In this document: positions 39,085-48,530 of the stretch, piece after piece
How the letters are laid out: each line of letters opens with the position of its first letter
How positions within the stretch are numbered: position 1 is the first letter of the stretch
Assembly: GCA_001507915.1 (NCBI GenBank)
Contig: LGER01000007.1
Location: 1 to 50,234 of the forward strand
From: Desulfonauticus sp. 38_4375
GTDB lineage: Bacteria > Desulfobacterota > Desulfovibrionia > Desulfovibrionales > Desulfonatronovibrionaceae
Direction: 5' to 3'
DNA length: 50,234 nt
Position numbers and translations under genes: made by a program
The notes under the pieces: model-generated
The model's database searches: none
What the model was told of the DNA's origin: nothing
What the model saw: the letters and a program-made list of their open reading frames with translations, nothing else

Positions 39085-40360
39085 CATACATTTTTACTTA
39101 ATCACTTTGTTCCCAGAATATTTTAGCTCAGCCTTAGCTTGTGGCCAGTTAAAGAAAGCCCAAGAAAAAGGTTTGTTACACTTTACTTTTATAAATCCTA
39201 GAGACTATGCCTTGGATAAGCATAAAAGCGTAGATGATAAGCCTTATGGTGGCGGAGCTGGCATGGTTATGCTGGTAGAGACCCTGGATAAAGCCTTACA
39301 AACTGTCCCAAGTGGAGCAAAAAAGATTTTACTTTCTCCTCAAGGCAAGCTTTTTAACCAAAAAAACGCTTTTAACTTGAGTAAACAAAGGGAAATAGTT
39401 TTGGTTTGTGGTCGTTATGAGGGGATAGATAATCGCTTAGTAAAGCTTCATTCTCTAGAAACTCTTTCTATAGGAGATTATGTTTTAAATGGAGGAGAGG
39501 TGGCAGCCCTGGCTGTAATTGAGGCTGTTTCCAGGTTACTTCCAGGGTTTATGAGTAAGGAAGCCTCTTTTCAGGAGGAAAGTTTTAATAATTTTCTTTT
39601 AGAATATCCGCATTACACCAGGCCAGAGGAATATAAGGGCCTAAAAGTCCCAGAAGTACTTTTATCTGGCCATCATCAAAAAATAGCTAAATGGAGAAGG
39701 GAAAAATCTCTGGAAATAACGCTAAAAAACAGGCCAGAACTTCTTTTCCAATCTTCCCTTAATTCAGAGGATAGAGCTTTTTTACAGGAAATAAATGAAC
39801 CTTGTTTAGGAAAAAATCTTTATTTGACCTTGCTTCATCATCCGGTTTTAGATAAATTTAAAAAAGTAAGCACAACTTCTTTGACAAATTTAGACATTCA
39901 CGATATTGGACGCATCTTACGGACTTACGGGTTGGGGGGATATTACCTGGTAACCCCCTTAAAAGACCAGCAGGAGCTGGCAAAAAGATTACTTGCTCAT
40001 TGGACAACAGGGCCCAGTAGTAAACTCAATAAAGATAGAGCCAGGGCCCTTTCTGGAGTGAGGGTTGCTTCTTCTCTTCAAGAGGTAGTGAAAAAGATTC
40101 AAGCCAAAACAGGCAAGAGGCCAGTTTTGGTGGCTACCAGTGCTAGAGAAGGAGATACTCCTCTAGTGAAAATGAGAGAGTTATTGAGAGAAAGTCCGGT
40201 TTTACTCATTTTGGGTACAGGACACGGTCTGACCCCAGAGGTTTTGCAAGAGTCAGACTATATTTTGCAACCAATAGGTTTTGGTAGAAAATATAATCAT
40301 CTTTCAGTTCGATCAGCTACCGCCATTATGGTAGATCGGATTTTAGGAGAATTTTTCTAA
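39077..40360 (+). CDS. trmD: tRNA (guanine37-N1)-methyltransferase TrmD fused to a second SPOUT methyltransferase domain
   Basis: A 427-residue protein. Residues 1 to about 235 are a full Trm[28 protein letters not shown] and [20 protein letters not shown] form the trefoil-knot cofactor site. The remaining 190 residues (from about 240, [15 protein letters not shown] onward) look like a second SPOUT domain of the PF09936 RNA_Me_trans type, with ILGTGHGL and [24 protein letters not shown] in its knot. Ordinary TrmD has about 240-255 residues. The first half should make m1G37; the target of the second is unknown. Such a fusion is, as I recall, found in Desulfovibrio-like bacteria. Confidence 0.93.
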   Translation: MSSIHFYLITLFPEYFSSALACGQLKKAQEKGLLHFTFINPRDYALDKHKSVDDKPYGGGAGMVMLVETLDKALQTVPSGAKKILLSPQGKLFNQKNAFNLSKQREIVLVCGRYEGIDNRLVKLHSLETLSIGDYVLNGGEVAALAVIEAVSRLLPGFMSKEASFQEESFNNFLLEYPHYTRPEEYKGLKVPEVLLSGHHQKIAKWRREKSLEITLKNRPELLFQSSLNSEDRAFLQEINEPCLGKNLYLTLLHHPVLDKFKKVSTTSLTNLDIHDIGRILRTYGLGGYYLVTPLKDQQELAKRLLAHWTTGPSSKLNKDRARALSGVRVASSLQEVVKKIQAKTGKRPVLVATSAREGDTPLVKMRELLRESPVLLILGTGHGLTPEVLQESDYILQPIGFGRKYNHLSVRSATAIMVDRILGEFF

Positions 40361-40371
40361 GGAGTAGAGTT

Positions 40372-40722
40372 ATGAACATATTGGAAAAGATTGAAAGAGA
40401 ACAAATGCGCATGGATCTGCCTAAGTTTAAGGCAGGAGACACTGTAAAGGTTCATGTAAGAATTATTGAAGGTGAAAAAGAAAGAATTCAGGTATTTGAG
40501 GGCACAGTAATTCGAGTGAAGAGAGGTACAACCAATAGTACTTTTGTAGTAAGAAAGGTTAGTGGTGGGGTTGGCGTAGAAAGAGTTTTTCCCATGCATT
40601 CTCCCTTTATTGAAAGAATTGAAGTAATTAGTGAAGGTAAGGTTCGTCAGGGTAGAATTTATTACTTGCGTAAGCTTAAAGGTAAAGCTGCTCGCATCAA
40701 GAATAAAGAGAATTGGAATTAG
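40372..40722 (+). CDS. rplS: 50S ribosomal protein L19
   Basis: A 116-residue L19 with [29 protein letters not shown] and [24 protein letters not shown] precedes the ATG. Its last codons overlap the start of rnhB by 10 bp. Confidence 0.98.
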   Translation: MNILEKIEREQMRMDLPKFKAGDTVKVHVRIIEGEKERIQVFEGTVIRVKRGTTNSTFVVRKVSGGVGVERVFPMHSPFIERIEVISEGKVRQGRIYYLRKLKGKAARIKNKENWN

Positions 40723-41345
40723 ATGTTTTTTTAAGAACAGTTCAAAGCCAATATTCTGTTACCGAAATTGCAGGTGTAGATGAAGCTGGCAGAGGGTGTT
40801 TGGCAGGGCCAGTAGTTGCTGCGGCAGTTATTTTACCTGAAAGCTTTCATTGTCCTGATTTAACAGATTCTAAACAGTTGTCTCCTAAAAAGAGAGAAGT
40901 TATGGCTGAGAAAATAAAAGCCCAAGCTCTTGCTTGGGCTTTTGGTTTTTCTTGGCCCAGGGAAATAGAAAAGATAAATATTTTGCAAGCTTCCCTTAAG
41001 GCCATGCGCAGGGCTGTGTTGGCTTTAAAGAAAACACCCAAGCTGGTGTTAATTGATGGCAATAAAACCATCCCCAATTTTCCCTTTTCCCAGCAAGCTA
41101 TTGTTAAAGGAGATAGTCTAATCCCTCAAATTTCTGCAGCTTCCATTTTGGCCAAAACCATTAGAGATAAGGTGATGTGTGTGCTGGCCAGGCGTTATCC
41201 AGGTTATGGCTTGGAAAAACATAAAGGATATGCTACTAAAGAGCATTTAGAAAGTTTGACTAAATTGGGCCCTACTCCTTTACATAGGCTTACTTTTAGA
41301 GGAGTAAGTCAAAAGCAGGGTAGAAAATGGTTGCCAGGCATTTAG
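40713..41345 (+). CDS. rnhB: Ribonuclease HII
   Basis: A 210-residue enzyme removing RNA from RNA-DNA hybrids. [14 protein letters not shown] (21-34) gives catalytic D23 and E24; [17 protein letters not shown] and [15 protein letters not shown] complete the site. The start is a TTG inside rplS with a poor ribosome-binding site, so it probably depends on translational coupling. It overlaps yraN by 19 bp. Confidence 0.95.
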   Translation: MELDVFLRTVQSQYSVTEIAGVDEAGRGCLAGPVVAAAVILPESFHCPDLTDSKQLSPKKREVMAEKIKAQALAWAFGFSWPREIEKINILQASLKAMRRAVLALKKTPKLVLIDGNKTIPNFPFSQQAIVKGDSLIPQISAASILAKTIRDKVMCVLARRYPGYGLEKHKGYATKEHLESLTKLGPTPLHRLTFRGVSQKQGRKWLPGI

Positions 41346-41725
41346 AACTGGGTAAGCAGGGAGAAAAATTAGCTGAAAAGTATCTTAAAAGCCAGGGGTA
41401 TAAAATCTTAGAAAAAAACTTTTCCTTTGCCTACGGAGAGATTGACCTTATCTGCGAGTATAAAGACATCCTGGTGTTTGTAGAGGTAAGGGTTAGGCAA
41501 AATAAACAGGTTTCTCCTCAAGAAACTTTGACTAAAAAAAAGCTGGCAGCCCTATATAAAACTGCTGAAAAATATCTAACCTTGCACAATTTGTGGCATA
41601 GAGAGTGCCGTTTTGATTTTGTAGGTATTATTTATGAAGATAAGCAATGGAAACTTGAACACACCAAAGACTTTATATCCTGGACGCCTGTTTGTAATAG
41701 CCACTCCTCTTGGCAACCTTGGTGA
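41327..41725 (+). CDS. YraN/UPF0102-family putative endonuclease
   Basis: A 132-residue PD-(D/E)xK-like protein. GKQGEKLAEKYLKSQGYKILEKN, GEIDLI and VFVEVRVR are family signatures. The conserved part ends near residue 117; the last 15 residues are encoded within the 5' part of rsmI in another frame. The function of the family is unsettled. The gene overlaps rsmI by 92 bp. Confidence 0.92.
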   Translation: MVARHLELGKQGEKLAEKYLKSQGYKILEKNFSFAYGEIDLICEYKDILVFVEVRVRQNKQVSPQETLTKKKLAALYKTAEKYLTLHNLWHRECRFDFVGIIYEDKQWKLEHTKDFISWTPVCNSHSSWQPW

Positions 41726-42500
41726 TATTTCTTTTAGGGCAGTAGAAACCCTGAAAAAAGTGGACTTGATCCTGGCTGAAGATACCCGTTCAGCTAAAAA
41801 ACTTTTAAGCGCTTTAAATATTCCTTTTCCCCGCATTGTTAGTTTTTTTGAGCACAATGAAGAAGATAAATTAGGGCAAATAGAAAGCTATTTGCAGGAA
41901 GGAAAAGAAATAGCCTTACTTTCAGAAGCAGGTACTCCTCTTCTGGCTGACCCAGGTTTTCAACTGGTGAGAACCTTGCGACAAAAAGGGGCGACAATTA
42001 TTCCCATACCTGGACCTAGCGCAATTACAGCTGCACTTATGGCCGCAGGTATTGCTCCTCTACCCTTTACTTTTTTAGGGTTTTTACCCAGAAAAACTGG
42101 AGAAATAGAGGCTGTTTTTAGAGAGTTTAAACAGCTAAAAAGTACCCTGGTTTTTTTTGAACGAAAAAATAGGGTAGCCAAAACCTTGAATTTGGCCCTA
42201 AAAGTTTTAGGAAAAAGAGAGGTCTGTCTGGCTAGAGAGATTAGTAAGATACATGAGGAATTTATCTATGGAATCCTGGGAGAGATAGACTTAGATAAAA
42301 TAACCTTAAAAGGAGAGTTTACAATTTTAATAGGACCTCCTCTTGAAGATAAGGTAGATAAAAAAAACCTTAATTGGAAGGAAGTCTTAGAAAAATATAG
42401 AGAAAAAGATTTAAAACCAAAACAACTAGCTCAAAAAATAGCTAAAGAAACAGGATTAAGCCCTAAAGAAGTATATACTTTTTTAATAAAAAATGAATAA
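41634..42500 (+). CDS. rsmI: 16S rRNA (cytidine1402-2'-O)-methyltransferase
   Basis: A 288-residue tetrapyrrole-methylase-fold enzyme. LFVIATPLGNLGDISFRAVETL, LAEDTR, LLSEAGTPLLADPG and IPGPSAITAAL identify RsmI. The conserved part begins around residue 18, so the ATG at 41634 gives a short extra N-terminus inside yraN; a TTG at 41655 is a possible alternative. A C-terminal helical part (about 235-288) is present. It overlaps the EIID gene by 8 bp. Confidence 0.94.
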   Translation: MKISNGNLNTPKTLYPGRLFVIATPLGNLGDISFRAVETLKKVDLILAEDTRSAKKLLSALNIPFPRIVSFFEHNEEDKLGQIESYLQEGKEIALLSEAGTPLLADPGFQLVRTLRQKGATIIPIPGPSAITAALMAAGIAPLPFTFLGFLPRKTGEIEAVFREFKQLKSTLVFFERKNRVAKTLNLALKVLGKREVCLAREISKIHEEFIYGILGEIDLDKITLKGEFTILIGPPLEDKVDKKNLNWKEVLEKYREKDLKPKQLAQKIAKETGLSPKEVYTFLIKNE

Positions 42501-43227
42501 CTCTGCTTTTACCTTTTTAAAATGCTTTTGGAGAAGCTTTTTTATTGGAGCCAGTTTTAACACCCGTGGCTTACAGAACATAGGTTTAATCTATGCTTTA
42601 GATCCTGGTTTAAAAGAAATTTATCCTAAAAAAGAGGATTTGCAAAAAGCTAGAAAAAGATATGTCAAATTACATAATTGCCATCCCTTTTGGACACCTC
42701 TTTTAGTAGGGATTTTTTTATTTTTAGAACAAAAATTAGCTCAAAATATTATTGAAAAATCTTTTTATAATAAAGTAAGACCTACAGTGGTTTATACTTT
42801 ATCTGCTTTAGGAGATTCTTTTTTTGGTGGAAGCTTGTTGCCTTTTTGGTCTCTTTTAACTGTTCTTTTTTTGGTGCTACACTGGTATAAAGCAGCTTTT
42901 TTTTTGGGATTAATTTTATTTATAGGTTTACAAATTTTTAAATTTTATACATTTTTTTTAGGCTTAAAGTATGGTTTTAGTGCTCTTTCTATATTAAAGA
43001 AATGGGATTTAATAAATTTAGGACAGTACTTAAAAATAATAAATAGTGGTCTTATACTCGTTTTACTTGTTTTTATTTGGCCTTTTAACTTAAATTTTTG
43101 GACAACTTACTTTGTAATATTTTTGTTATTTATTTCTGTTCTTATTTTTAAAAAATACCTTTGGTTTAGAGAGATTGTTATATTTATGATTTATATGTGT
43201 TTATTAGCTTTTTATTATTTCAAATAA
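42493..43227 (+). CDS. PTS mannose-family EIID component-like membrane protein
   Basis: A 244-residue membrane protein. The N-terminal CFWRSFFIGASFNTRGLQNIGLIYALDPGLKEIY and LHNCHPFWTPLLVGIFLFLEQ match the EIID opening (RSFF, SFN, Q..G, THP, G...E). GDSFFGGSLLPFW follows, then several membrane helices. EIID normally works only with EIIC, EIIA and EIIB, which are not in the window. HPr and EI lie directly downstream. The second half is AT-rich and diverged, so transport activity is uncertain; a regulatory PTS role is possible. Confidence 0.8.
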   Translation: MNNSAFTFLKCFWRSFFIGASFNTRGLQNIGLIYALDPGLKEIYPKKEDLQKARKRYVKLHNCHPFWTPLLVGIFLFLEQKLAQNIIEKSFYNKVRPTVVYTLSALGDSFFGGSLLPFWSLLTVLFLVLHWYKAAFFLGLILFIGLQIFKFYTFFLGLKYGFSALSILKKWDLINLGQYLKIINSGLILVLLVFIWPFNLNFWTTYFVIFLLFISVLIFKKYLWFREIVIFMIYMCLLAFYYFK

Positions 43228-43246
43228 ATTGAGGAGATGTTCAGGA

Positions 43247-43519
43247 ATGGAGGAAACTAGAGAAGTAGTGATTTTAAATTCTTTAGGTTTACATGCAAGA
43301 CCTGCAGCAAAGCTTTCTCAAGAAGCTTTAAAATTTAAGTCTGAGATTACAATTAATTATAAAGGAACAGAAATAAACGCTAAAAGTATTTTAGATATTT
43401 TGACTTTGGCCGTGTCAAAAGGAGAGGTTTTACTTTTAAAGGCCAGGGGTGAAGATGCCAGGGAAGCTTTGGACCATTTAGAAAATTTATTTAGAGATAG
43501 ATTTGGAGAGGAAAAATAA
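43247..43519 (+). CDS. ptsH: Phosphocarrier protein HPr
   Basis: A 90-residue HPr. LGLHARPAA gives the phosphorylated H16. NAKSILDILTL keeps the Ser at 47, the site used by HPr kinase in other bacteria. The ATG at 43247 has GAGGAG ten bases upstream; an in-frame TTG at 43229 precedes this site and is rejected. Its stop overlaps the ptsI start by one base. Confidence 0.96.
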   Translation: MEETREVVILNSLGLHARPAAKLSQEALKFKSEITINYKGTEINAKSILDILTLAVSKGEVLLLKARGEDAREALDHLENLFRDRFGEEK

Positions 43520-45294
43520 TGGCTAGGAAGGTTATTGGAGGTATTCCTGTTTCCAGTGGAATTGCTATAGGTAAGGCTTTTTTTCTGAACCGCAGGCGGG
43601 GGCTTGTGCGTCCCAGGCTGGTTCTTTCCTCTTCTGAATTAAAAGACGAGCTTAAGCGTTTGGAACTAGCAATTTCCAGTGTAGCTCAGGAAATGGAAGA
43701 GGTGAGGAAAAAGATTCCGGCTGATTTAAAAGAGCATGAAGCTATTTTAAATTCGCATTTGATGATTTTAAAAGATGAAAAGTTATTTGGTCAGGCCAAA
43801 AGGTTTATTCAAGAGCAACAGATAAATGCTGAATGGGCCATAGAAAAGGCTGTTTTTGAACTGGAGAAGATTTTTAATGCCCTGGACAACGAATATATTC
43901 GCCAGCGTTTGCAGGATATTAACCTGGTTGCAGATAAAGTGGTTTCTGTGCTTTTAGGTACGCAAAAGACTCTCCCCAAGATTTCCCAGAGGGTTATTTT
44001 GCTGGCGCACGATTTGGCGCCTACAGATACAGTTCTTTTAGAAGTGGACAAGATTATGGCCTTTGCCACTACCATGGGGGGTAAAACTTCCCATGCAGGC
44101 ATTATGGCCAGGTCCTTACAGATTCCAGCCGTAGTGGGTGTGGAAGGATTGGAAGAAAGTATCCAAGATGGCGATTTGATTATTTTAGATGGCTTTGAAG
44201 GCAAAATTTTAATCGAGCCTTCAGAGGAAGAGCTGACGCGCTATACAGACTTGCGCTATCAGTTTGAGGCCTATCAATCCCTGATTATGCGTTACTGTCA
44301 CCTGCCTGCAGAGACCATAGATGGTTATCAGGTAAAGGTTTTTGCTAACATAGAGTTGTTTGAAGAAGTGACTTCTGTGATTGATAAGGGGGGTGAAGGA
44401 ATAGGTCTTTATCGTACAGAATACAGCTTTTTAAATCGCAATCAACTTCCAGATGAGGACCAGCTTTTTGAAGAATATCGGGATTTGGCCTCTATTATGT
44501 ATCCCTGCCAGGTGGTCATTCGCACTTTAGATATAGGGTCAGATAAAGTAGATCATCTTTTTGGCCAGATTGAAGAAGCCAATCCTGCTCTGGGACTTAG
44601 GGGAATTCGTTTTTGTCAAAAATATAAAAATATTTTTCGCACTCAGTTAAGGGCTATTTTGCGGGCAGGAATTGTGGGCAACATTTCCATCATGTTCCCC
44701 ATGATTTCGGGTTTGCACGAGTTAAGGGAGGTAAAAAAATTTTACCTGCAGATTCAAGAAGAGTTAAAAAAGGAAGGTTTAGATTTTAATCCCAATATTC
44801 CAGTGGGCATTATGATAGAAGTGCCAGGGGCAGTATTAATTGCTGATTTATTGGCCAAAGAAGTGGATTTTTTTAGTATTGGTACCAATGACCTTATTCA
44901 ATATTCTCTGGGTATTGATAGAACCAACAAACATGTATCCTATCTCTATCAACCCTTACATCCAGCCGTTTTGCGTTGCATTAAGCATGTGGTGGATGCT
45001 GGACATAGGGCTGGAATAGAAGTGAGTTTGTGTGGAGAAATGGCAGCAGATCCCTTTTGTGTTCCCATTTTAATGGGAATGGAAGTGGACAGTATTAGCC
45101 TCACACCCCAGGCTATTCCCGGTATTAAAAGGATTATCAGGCAGGCGAGCATGCAGGAATGTAAAAAACTTTTAAGAGAAATTTTAGCCTCAGACGATGT
45201 TTCTAAAAGCAATCATATTGTAAGGGAAATGATTTTTAGTCGCTTTCCAGAGGAACTTACTTTTTTTACTTCTTTAGTGGATGAGGAAAAATGA
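43519..45294 (+). CDS. ptsI: Phosphoenolpyruvate-protein phosphotransferase (enzyme I)
   Basis: A 591-residue EI. The N-terminal part carries the active His in GGKTSHAGIMARSLQIPAVVG (H192). The PEP-binding barrel has GIGLYRTEY, LGLRGIRFC, GIMIEVPGAVLIADLLAKEVDFFSIGTNDLIQY and SLCGEMAADP. Length is typical. It takes phosphate from PEP and passes it to HPr. It overlaps smpB by 4 bp. Confidence 0.97.
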   Translation: MARKVIGGIPVSSGIAIGKAFFLNRRRGLVRPRLVLSSSELKDELKRLELAISSVAQEMEEVRKKIPADLKEHEAILNSHLMILKDEKLFGQAKRFIQEQQINAEWAIEKAVFELEKIFNALDNEYIRQRLQDINLVADKVVSVLLGTQKTLPKISQRVILLAHDLAPTDTVLLEVDKIMAFATTMGGKTSHAGIMARSLQIPAVVGVEGLEESIQDGDLIILDGFEGKILIEPSEEELTRYTDLRYQFEAYQSLIMRYCHLPAETIDGYQVKVFANIELFEEVTSVIDKGGEGIGLYRTEYSFLNRNQLPDEDQLFEEYRDLASIMYPCQVVIRTLDIGSDKVDHLFGQIEEANPALGLRGIRFCQKYKNIFRTQLRAILRAGIVGNISIMFPMISGLHELREVKKFYLQIQEELKKEGLDFNPNIPVGIMIEVPGAVLIADLLAKEVDFFSIGTNDLIQYSLGIDRTNKHVSYLYQPLHPAVLRCIKHVVDAGHRAGIEVSLCGEMAADPFCVPILMGMEVDSISLTPQAIPGIKRIIRQASMQECKKLLREILASDDVSKSNHIVREMIFSRFPEELTFFTSLVDEEK

Positions 45295-45755
45295 GCAGAA
45301 AAACAGGCGTAAAAGTAGTTGGAGTAAATAAAAAGGCACGCAGGGAATATGAAATTTTGGACACTTTTGAAGCTGGCCTGGTCTTGACTGGTTCAGAAGT
45401 GAAGTCTTTGCGTCAGGGCAGAGTCAGTTTTAAAGATGGTTATGTGCGTTTTCACAAGGAAGAGGCCTTTTTAGTAGGCGTACATATAGCACCTTATGAA
45501 AATGCAGGCTATGCCCAGCACGATCCAGAACGAGAGAGAAAGCTCTTACTCAATAAAAGAGAAATTAAATCCCTTATGGGAAAAGTGGAGCAAAAGGGAT
45601 ATACTGTAATACCCCTTAAAATTTACTTTAAACAGGGCAAGGCCAAGGTAGAAATAGGTTTGGCCAGGGGTAAAAAGCTTTATGACCTTAGAGAAGAGTT
45701 GAAGAAAAAAACCATTGCCAGAGAGATGGCTCGAGAAATGGCCAAGTATAAATAA
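45291..45755 (+). CDS. smpB: SsrA-binding protein SmpB
   Basis: A 154-residue SmpB with ARREYEILDTFEAGLVLTGSEVKSLRQGRVSFKDGYV and the lysine-rich, helical C-terminal tail that enters the ribosome. It brings tmRNA to stalled ribosomes. The start shares ATGA with ptsI, and its stop shares one base with the next start. The tmRNA gene was not found in this window. Confidence 0.97.
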   Translation: MSRKTGVKVVGVNKKARREYEILDTFEAGLVLTGSEVKSLRQGRVSFKDGYVRFHKEEAFLVGVHIAPYENAGYAQHDPERERKLLLNKREIKSLMGKVEQKGYTVIPLKIYFKQGKAKVEIGLARGKKLYDLREELKKKTIAREMAREMAKYK

Positions 45756-47110
45756 TGCTCAGTAAGAGGCAAAAAAAACACTTAAAATCCCTTTTTTCAA
45801 AAGGAGAAATTCTTTTTACTGCTCCTCAAATTTTGCCCTATGGAGAAGACAGTAGTGGGCTTAAGGCAGAGCCCTGGGCTGTAGCTTTGCCCAGATCTAA
45901 AGAAGAGATTGTGGCCTTATTGAGCTTTGCCCAGGAAGAACGGATTCCCATTATCCCCAGAGGAAGAGGGACAGGTCGGGCCGGCGCTTGCGTGCCTGTA
46001 GGTGGGGGGATTGTTTTGTCCCTTTTGGGGCTAAACAGGATTATAGAGATTAGAGAAAAAGACTTTGTGGTGGTAGTGGAACCTGGAGTGATTACAGGGG
46101 AGTTGCAAAGGAAGTTAAGCCAAAGAAAGCTTTTTTATCCCCCAGATCCAGCTTCTGCTGACTTTTCCACCATAGGTGGGAATGTGGCTACCAATGCAGG
46201 TGGAATGCAGGCCTTAAAATATGGAGTTACTGGAGATTATGTCTTGGGCCTGGAGGCTGTTTTACCTGGTGGCAAGGTGCTTTCTTTGCCCAGTTTTTGC
46301 CATAAAAATGTGGTGGGGCTAAACTTAAGCAAGCTTTTTGTGGGCTCAGAGGGTACCTTGGGTGTGGTGAATAAAATTTTTTTAAAGGTCTTGCCCTTGC
46401 CCAGGGCCTCACTTTCTTTTTTAGCTGGTTTTTCCTCTTTAAGTCAATTAACCCGTAGTTTTTCCCTGCTTTTTCAAGAAGGTATCTTGCCTGCAGCCCT
46501 GGAAATCATTGATAAAAGCTCTTTAGAGGCTGTAAGCAAGGTCTATACTCTTCCCTGGCAAAAAGAGGTAGAAGGCGTACTTTTGGGTAAGTTGCTAGGG
46601 GAAGAGGAAGCTCTTGGCAAGGAAGCCAGGTTGATAAAAGACATTTTTCAGGCAGATTATTTTGCTCTAGCCAGGGGGCAAGAGGAAGCAGAATTGTGGA
46701 AGATTAGAAAAAATATAAGCCCTGCTGCCTTTAGGTTGAGGCCTAAAAAACTCAGCGAAGATTTTACTGTGCCCAGAGGGAAGATAGGAGAATTTTTAAG
46801 TTTACTAAGGGAGCAAGAGCAAAAATATTCTTTGCCCATTTTGGCCTTTGGCCATGTGGGAGATGGCAATATTCACACCAACATCATGTATGAACCTGGA
46901 AAAGAAGAAGGCAAAGCCCGAGAAGTTTACTATCTGCTCCTGGAAAAAACTCTGGAACTAGGAGGAACCCTTTCGGGTGAGCACGGTTTGGGAATAAGTA
47001 AGCGTAAGTTTATTAGCAAGCAAATAGACGCAGAAACGCTGAGAATAATGCAGGAAGTAAAAAAGGTCTTTGACCCCTTTAATATTCTAAATCCAGGAAA
47101 GGCTTTTTAG
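45755..47110 (+). CDS. FAD-linked glycolate/D-lactate dehydrogenase (GlcD family)
   Basis: A 451-residue FAD-binding_4 oxidoreductase. IIPRGRGTGRAGACVPVGGGIVLSL and PADFSTIGGNVATNAGG-like (ASADFSTIGGNVATNAGGMQALKYG) form the FAD site; FGHVGDGNIHTN and GEHGLGISKRKF lie in the C-terminal domain. Members oxidise D-lactate or glycolate. Lactate oxidation is the likely role in a sulfate reducer. No iron-sulfur partner (GlcF/LutA type) is adjacent. It is the last gene of the compact plus-strand series. Confidence 0.93.
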   Translation: MLSKRQKKHLKSLFSKGEILFTAPQILPYGEDSSGLKAEPWAVALPRSKEEIVALLSFAQEERIPIIPRGRGTGRAGACVPVGGGIVLSLLGLNRIIEIREKDFVVVVEPGVITGELQRKLSQRKLFYPPDPASADFSTIGGNVATNAGGMQALKYGVTGDYVLGLEAVLPGGKVLSLPSFCHKNVVGLNLSKLFVGSEGTLGVVNKIFLKVLPLPRASLSFLAGFSSLSQLTRSFSLLFQEGILPAALEIIDKSSLEAVSKVYTLPWQKEVEGVLLGKLLGEEEALGKEARLIKDIFQADYFALARGQEEAELWKIRKNISPAAFRLRPKKLSEDFTVPRGKIGEFLSLLREQEQKYSLPILAFGHVGDGNIHTNIMYEPGKEEGKAREVYYLLLEKTLELGGTLSGEHGLGISKRKFISKQIDAETLRIMQEVKKVFDPFNILNPGKAF

Positions 47111-47173
47111 TTTAAGGTAGTCAAAAAATTTTTTACAAATAGTAAAAGATAGTTAAATAGGTAGCTTACTTTT

Positions 47174-47449
47174 TTAAATAATTTTTTTTACCCTTAAAAA
47201 CTCTGTGCTTGCAAAAAGCCCTGCCTGTACATAGGGGTCCTGGGCTACCAGGTCTTTGATTTTTTGGAGGTCCTCAGAAGCAAAGATAATAAGGCTTCCG
47301 CACATCTTACCTTCTTCATCTAGCAGGGGACCTGCAAAGTGGATAATACCGGTATTTTTGACCTTTTCAATGTGCTTTAGATGGTTTTCTCGGTTGGCAA
47401 GCCTTAATTCTAAACTGTTGGGTTTATCCTTGGCTAAAAAGACAATCAT
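47174..47449 (-). CDS. YciI-like protein
   Basis: A 91-residue ferredoxin-fold protein. MIVFLAKDKPNSLELRLANRENHLKHIE and AGPLLDEEGKMCGSLIIFASEDL match YciI, with the conserved His and Asp. The ATG at 47449 has GGGGGAAGG upstream and begins exactly where the family begins; the ATG at 47479 would add ten residues. Function of the family is not settled. It converges on the GlcD-type gene. Confidence 0.85.
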   Translation of the reverse strand: MIVFLAKDKPNSLELRLANRENHLKHIEKVKNTGIIHFAGPLLDEEGKMCGSLIIFASEDLQKIKDLVAQDPYVQAGLFASTEFLRVKKII

Positions 47450-47524
47450 TTCCTTCCCCCACTTTTTTTGCAACCTCATTAACCTTGATTTGCAAGTAGA
47501 ACAAGATTTTTGTTGCTTGAAGTG

Positions 47525-47554
47525 TTGACCTCTGTTTATTTTGGTTTATATTAT
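47525..47554 (+). promoter_or_regulatory. Promoter of the ferredoxin/membrane protein pair
   Basis: TTGACC (47525-47530) and TATTAT (47549-47554) are 18 bp apart, each matching five of six consensus bases. They lie 26 bp before the ATG, which has AAGGAGG upstream. Confidence 0.65.
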
Positions 47555-47579
47555 AAACTAAATTAAGAAGGAGGGGATT

Positions 47580-48530
47580 ATGCTTTCCAGGAGAAAGTTT
47601 TTGCAGGGTATGGTGGCTGGTAGTGCCTTGTCTCTGCTTCCCAAAGGAGCAAAGGCTGTCAGGGATGAGGAGGAACTGGCTACTTTATTGGACCTTAGCA
47701 AGTGTATTGGTTGTGGAGCCTGCGTGGAGGCCTGCAAAGAGACCAATGCCCACAAATTTCCCAAACCCCAAAAACCTTTTCCCAGGATGTATCCTTCCAG
47801 AGTGAAGGTAGCTGACTGGTCAGACAAGCAGGATGTGGATGATAGGCTAACTCCTTATAATTGGCTTTTTATCCAGACTGCCTATGTGACCTGGCAGGGT
47901 AAGGAGTATGAAATCAATATTCCCAGGCGGTGCTTGCACTGTCAAAATCCTCCTTGTGCCAATCTTTGTCCCTGGGGGGCCTGTTTAAAGCAAAAAAATG
48001 GCATTGTGCGCATCAATTCAGAAATTTGTCTGGGTGGCTCTAAGTGTAAAAGTGTTTGTCCCTGGCATATTCCAGAAAGACAAACAGGTGTGGGCTTATA
48101 TTTAAAACTCCTGCCCTCTTATGCTGGTAATGGGGTTATGTATAAGTGTGATCGCTGTTATGATCGCCTGGAAAAGGGTTTATTGCCTGCCTGTATAGAA
48201 GCCTGTCCGGAAGGGGTGCAGACCATTGGGCCTCGCAAGGAAATCATTGCCAAGGCGCATCAACTGGCAAAAGAAATGTCAGGCTATATTTATGGGGAAA
48301 AGGAAAACGGAGGCACCAATACTATTTATGTTTCTCCTGTTCCCTTTGAGGTTTTAAATAAAGCCATAGACACTGGTCCAGGCAGGCCTCATTTAAAACC
48401 TGTCCCCAATTCCATGGCCCTGGAAGAAAATCTGGGTTGGGCAGTGCTTACTGCACCTCTAGCAGGACTGGCTGCAGGGGCCTTAAAGGTAGTTAGCAAA
48501 CTTAAAAAGGGGGAAGAAAAAAATGAGTAA
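47580..48530 (+). CDS. Tat-exported 4Fe-4S ferredoxin, HybA/FdnH-like electron transfer subunit
   Basis: A 316-residue periplasmic iron-sulfur protein. The N-terminus has a twin-arginine signal SRRKFLQG followed by a hydrophobic stretch. Cysteine groups: C42-C45-C48-C52; C118-C121-C126-C130; C150-C156-C160; C190-C193-C205-C209. The third group would normally have four Cys; the second position is Gly (G153), so one cluster may be a [3Fe-4S]. Residues about 288-308 form a C-terminal membrane helix, as in HybA and FdnH. It overlaps the next membrane gene by 8 bp. No catalytic molybdopterin or hydrogenase subunit is adjacent. Confidence 0.88.
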   Translation: MLSRRKFLQGMVAGSALSLLPKGAKAVRDEEELATLLDLSKCIGCGACVEACKETNAHKFPKPQKPFPRMYPSRVKVADWSDKQDVDDRLTPYNWLFIQTAYVTWQGKEYEINIPRRCLHCQNPPCANLCPWGACLKQKNGIVRINSEICLGGSKCKSVCPWHIPERQTGVGLYLKLLPSYAGNGVMYKCDRCYDRLEKGLLPACIEACPEGVQTIGPRKEIIAKAHQLAKEMSGYIYGEKENGGTNTIYVSPVPFEVLNKAIDTGPGRPHLKPVPNSMALEENLGWAVLTAPLAGLAAGALKVVSKLKKGEEKNE

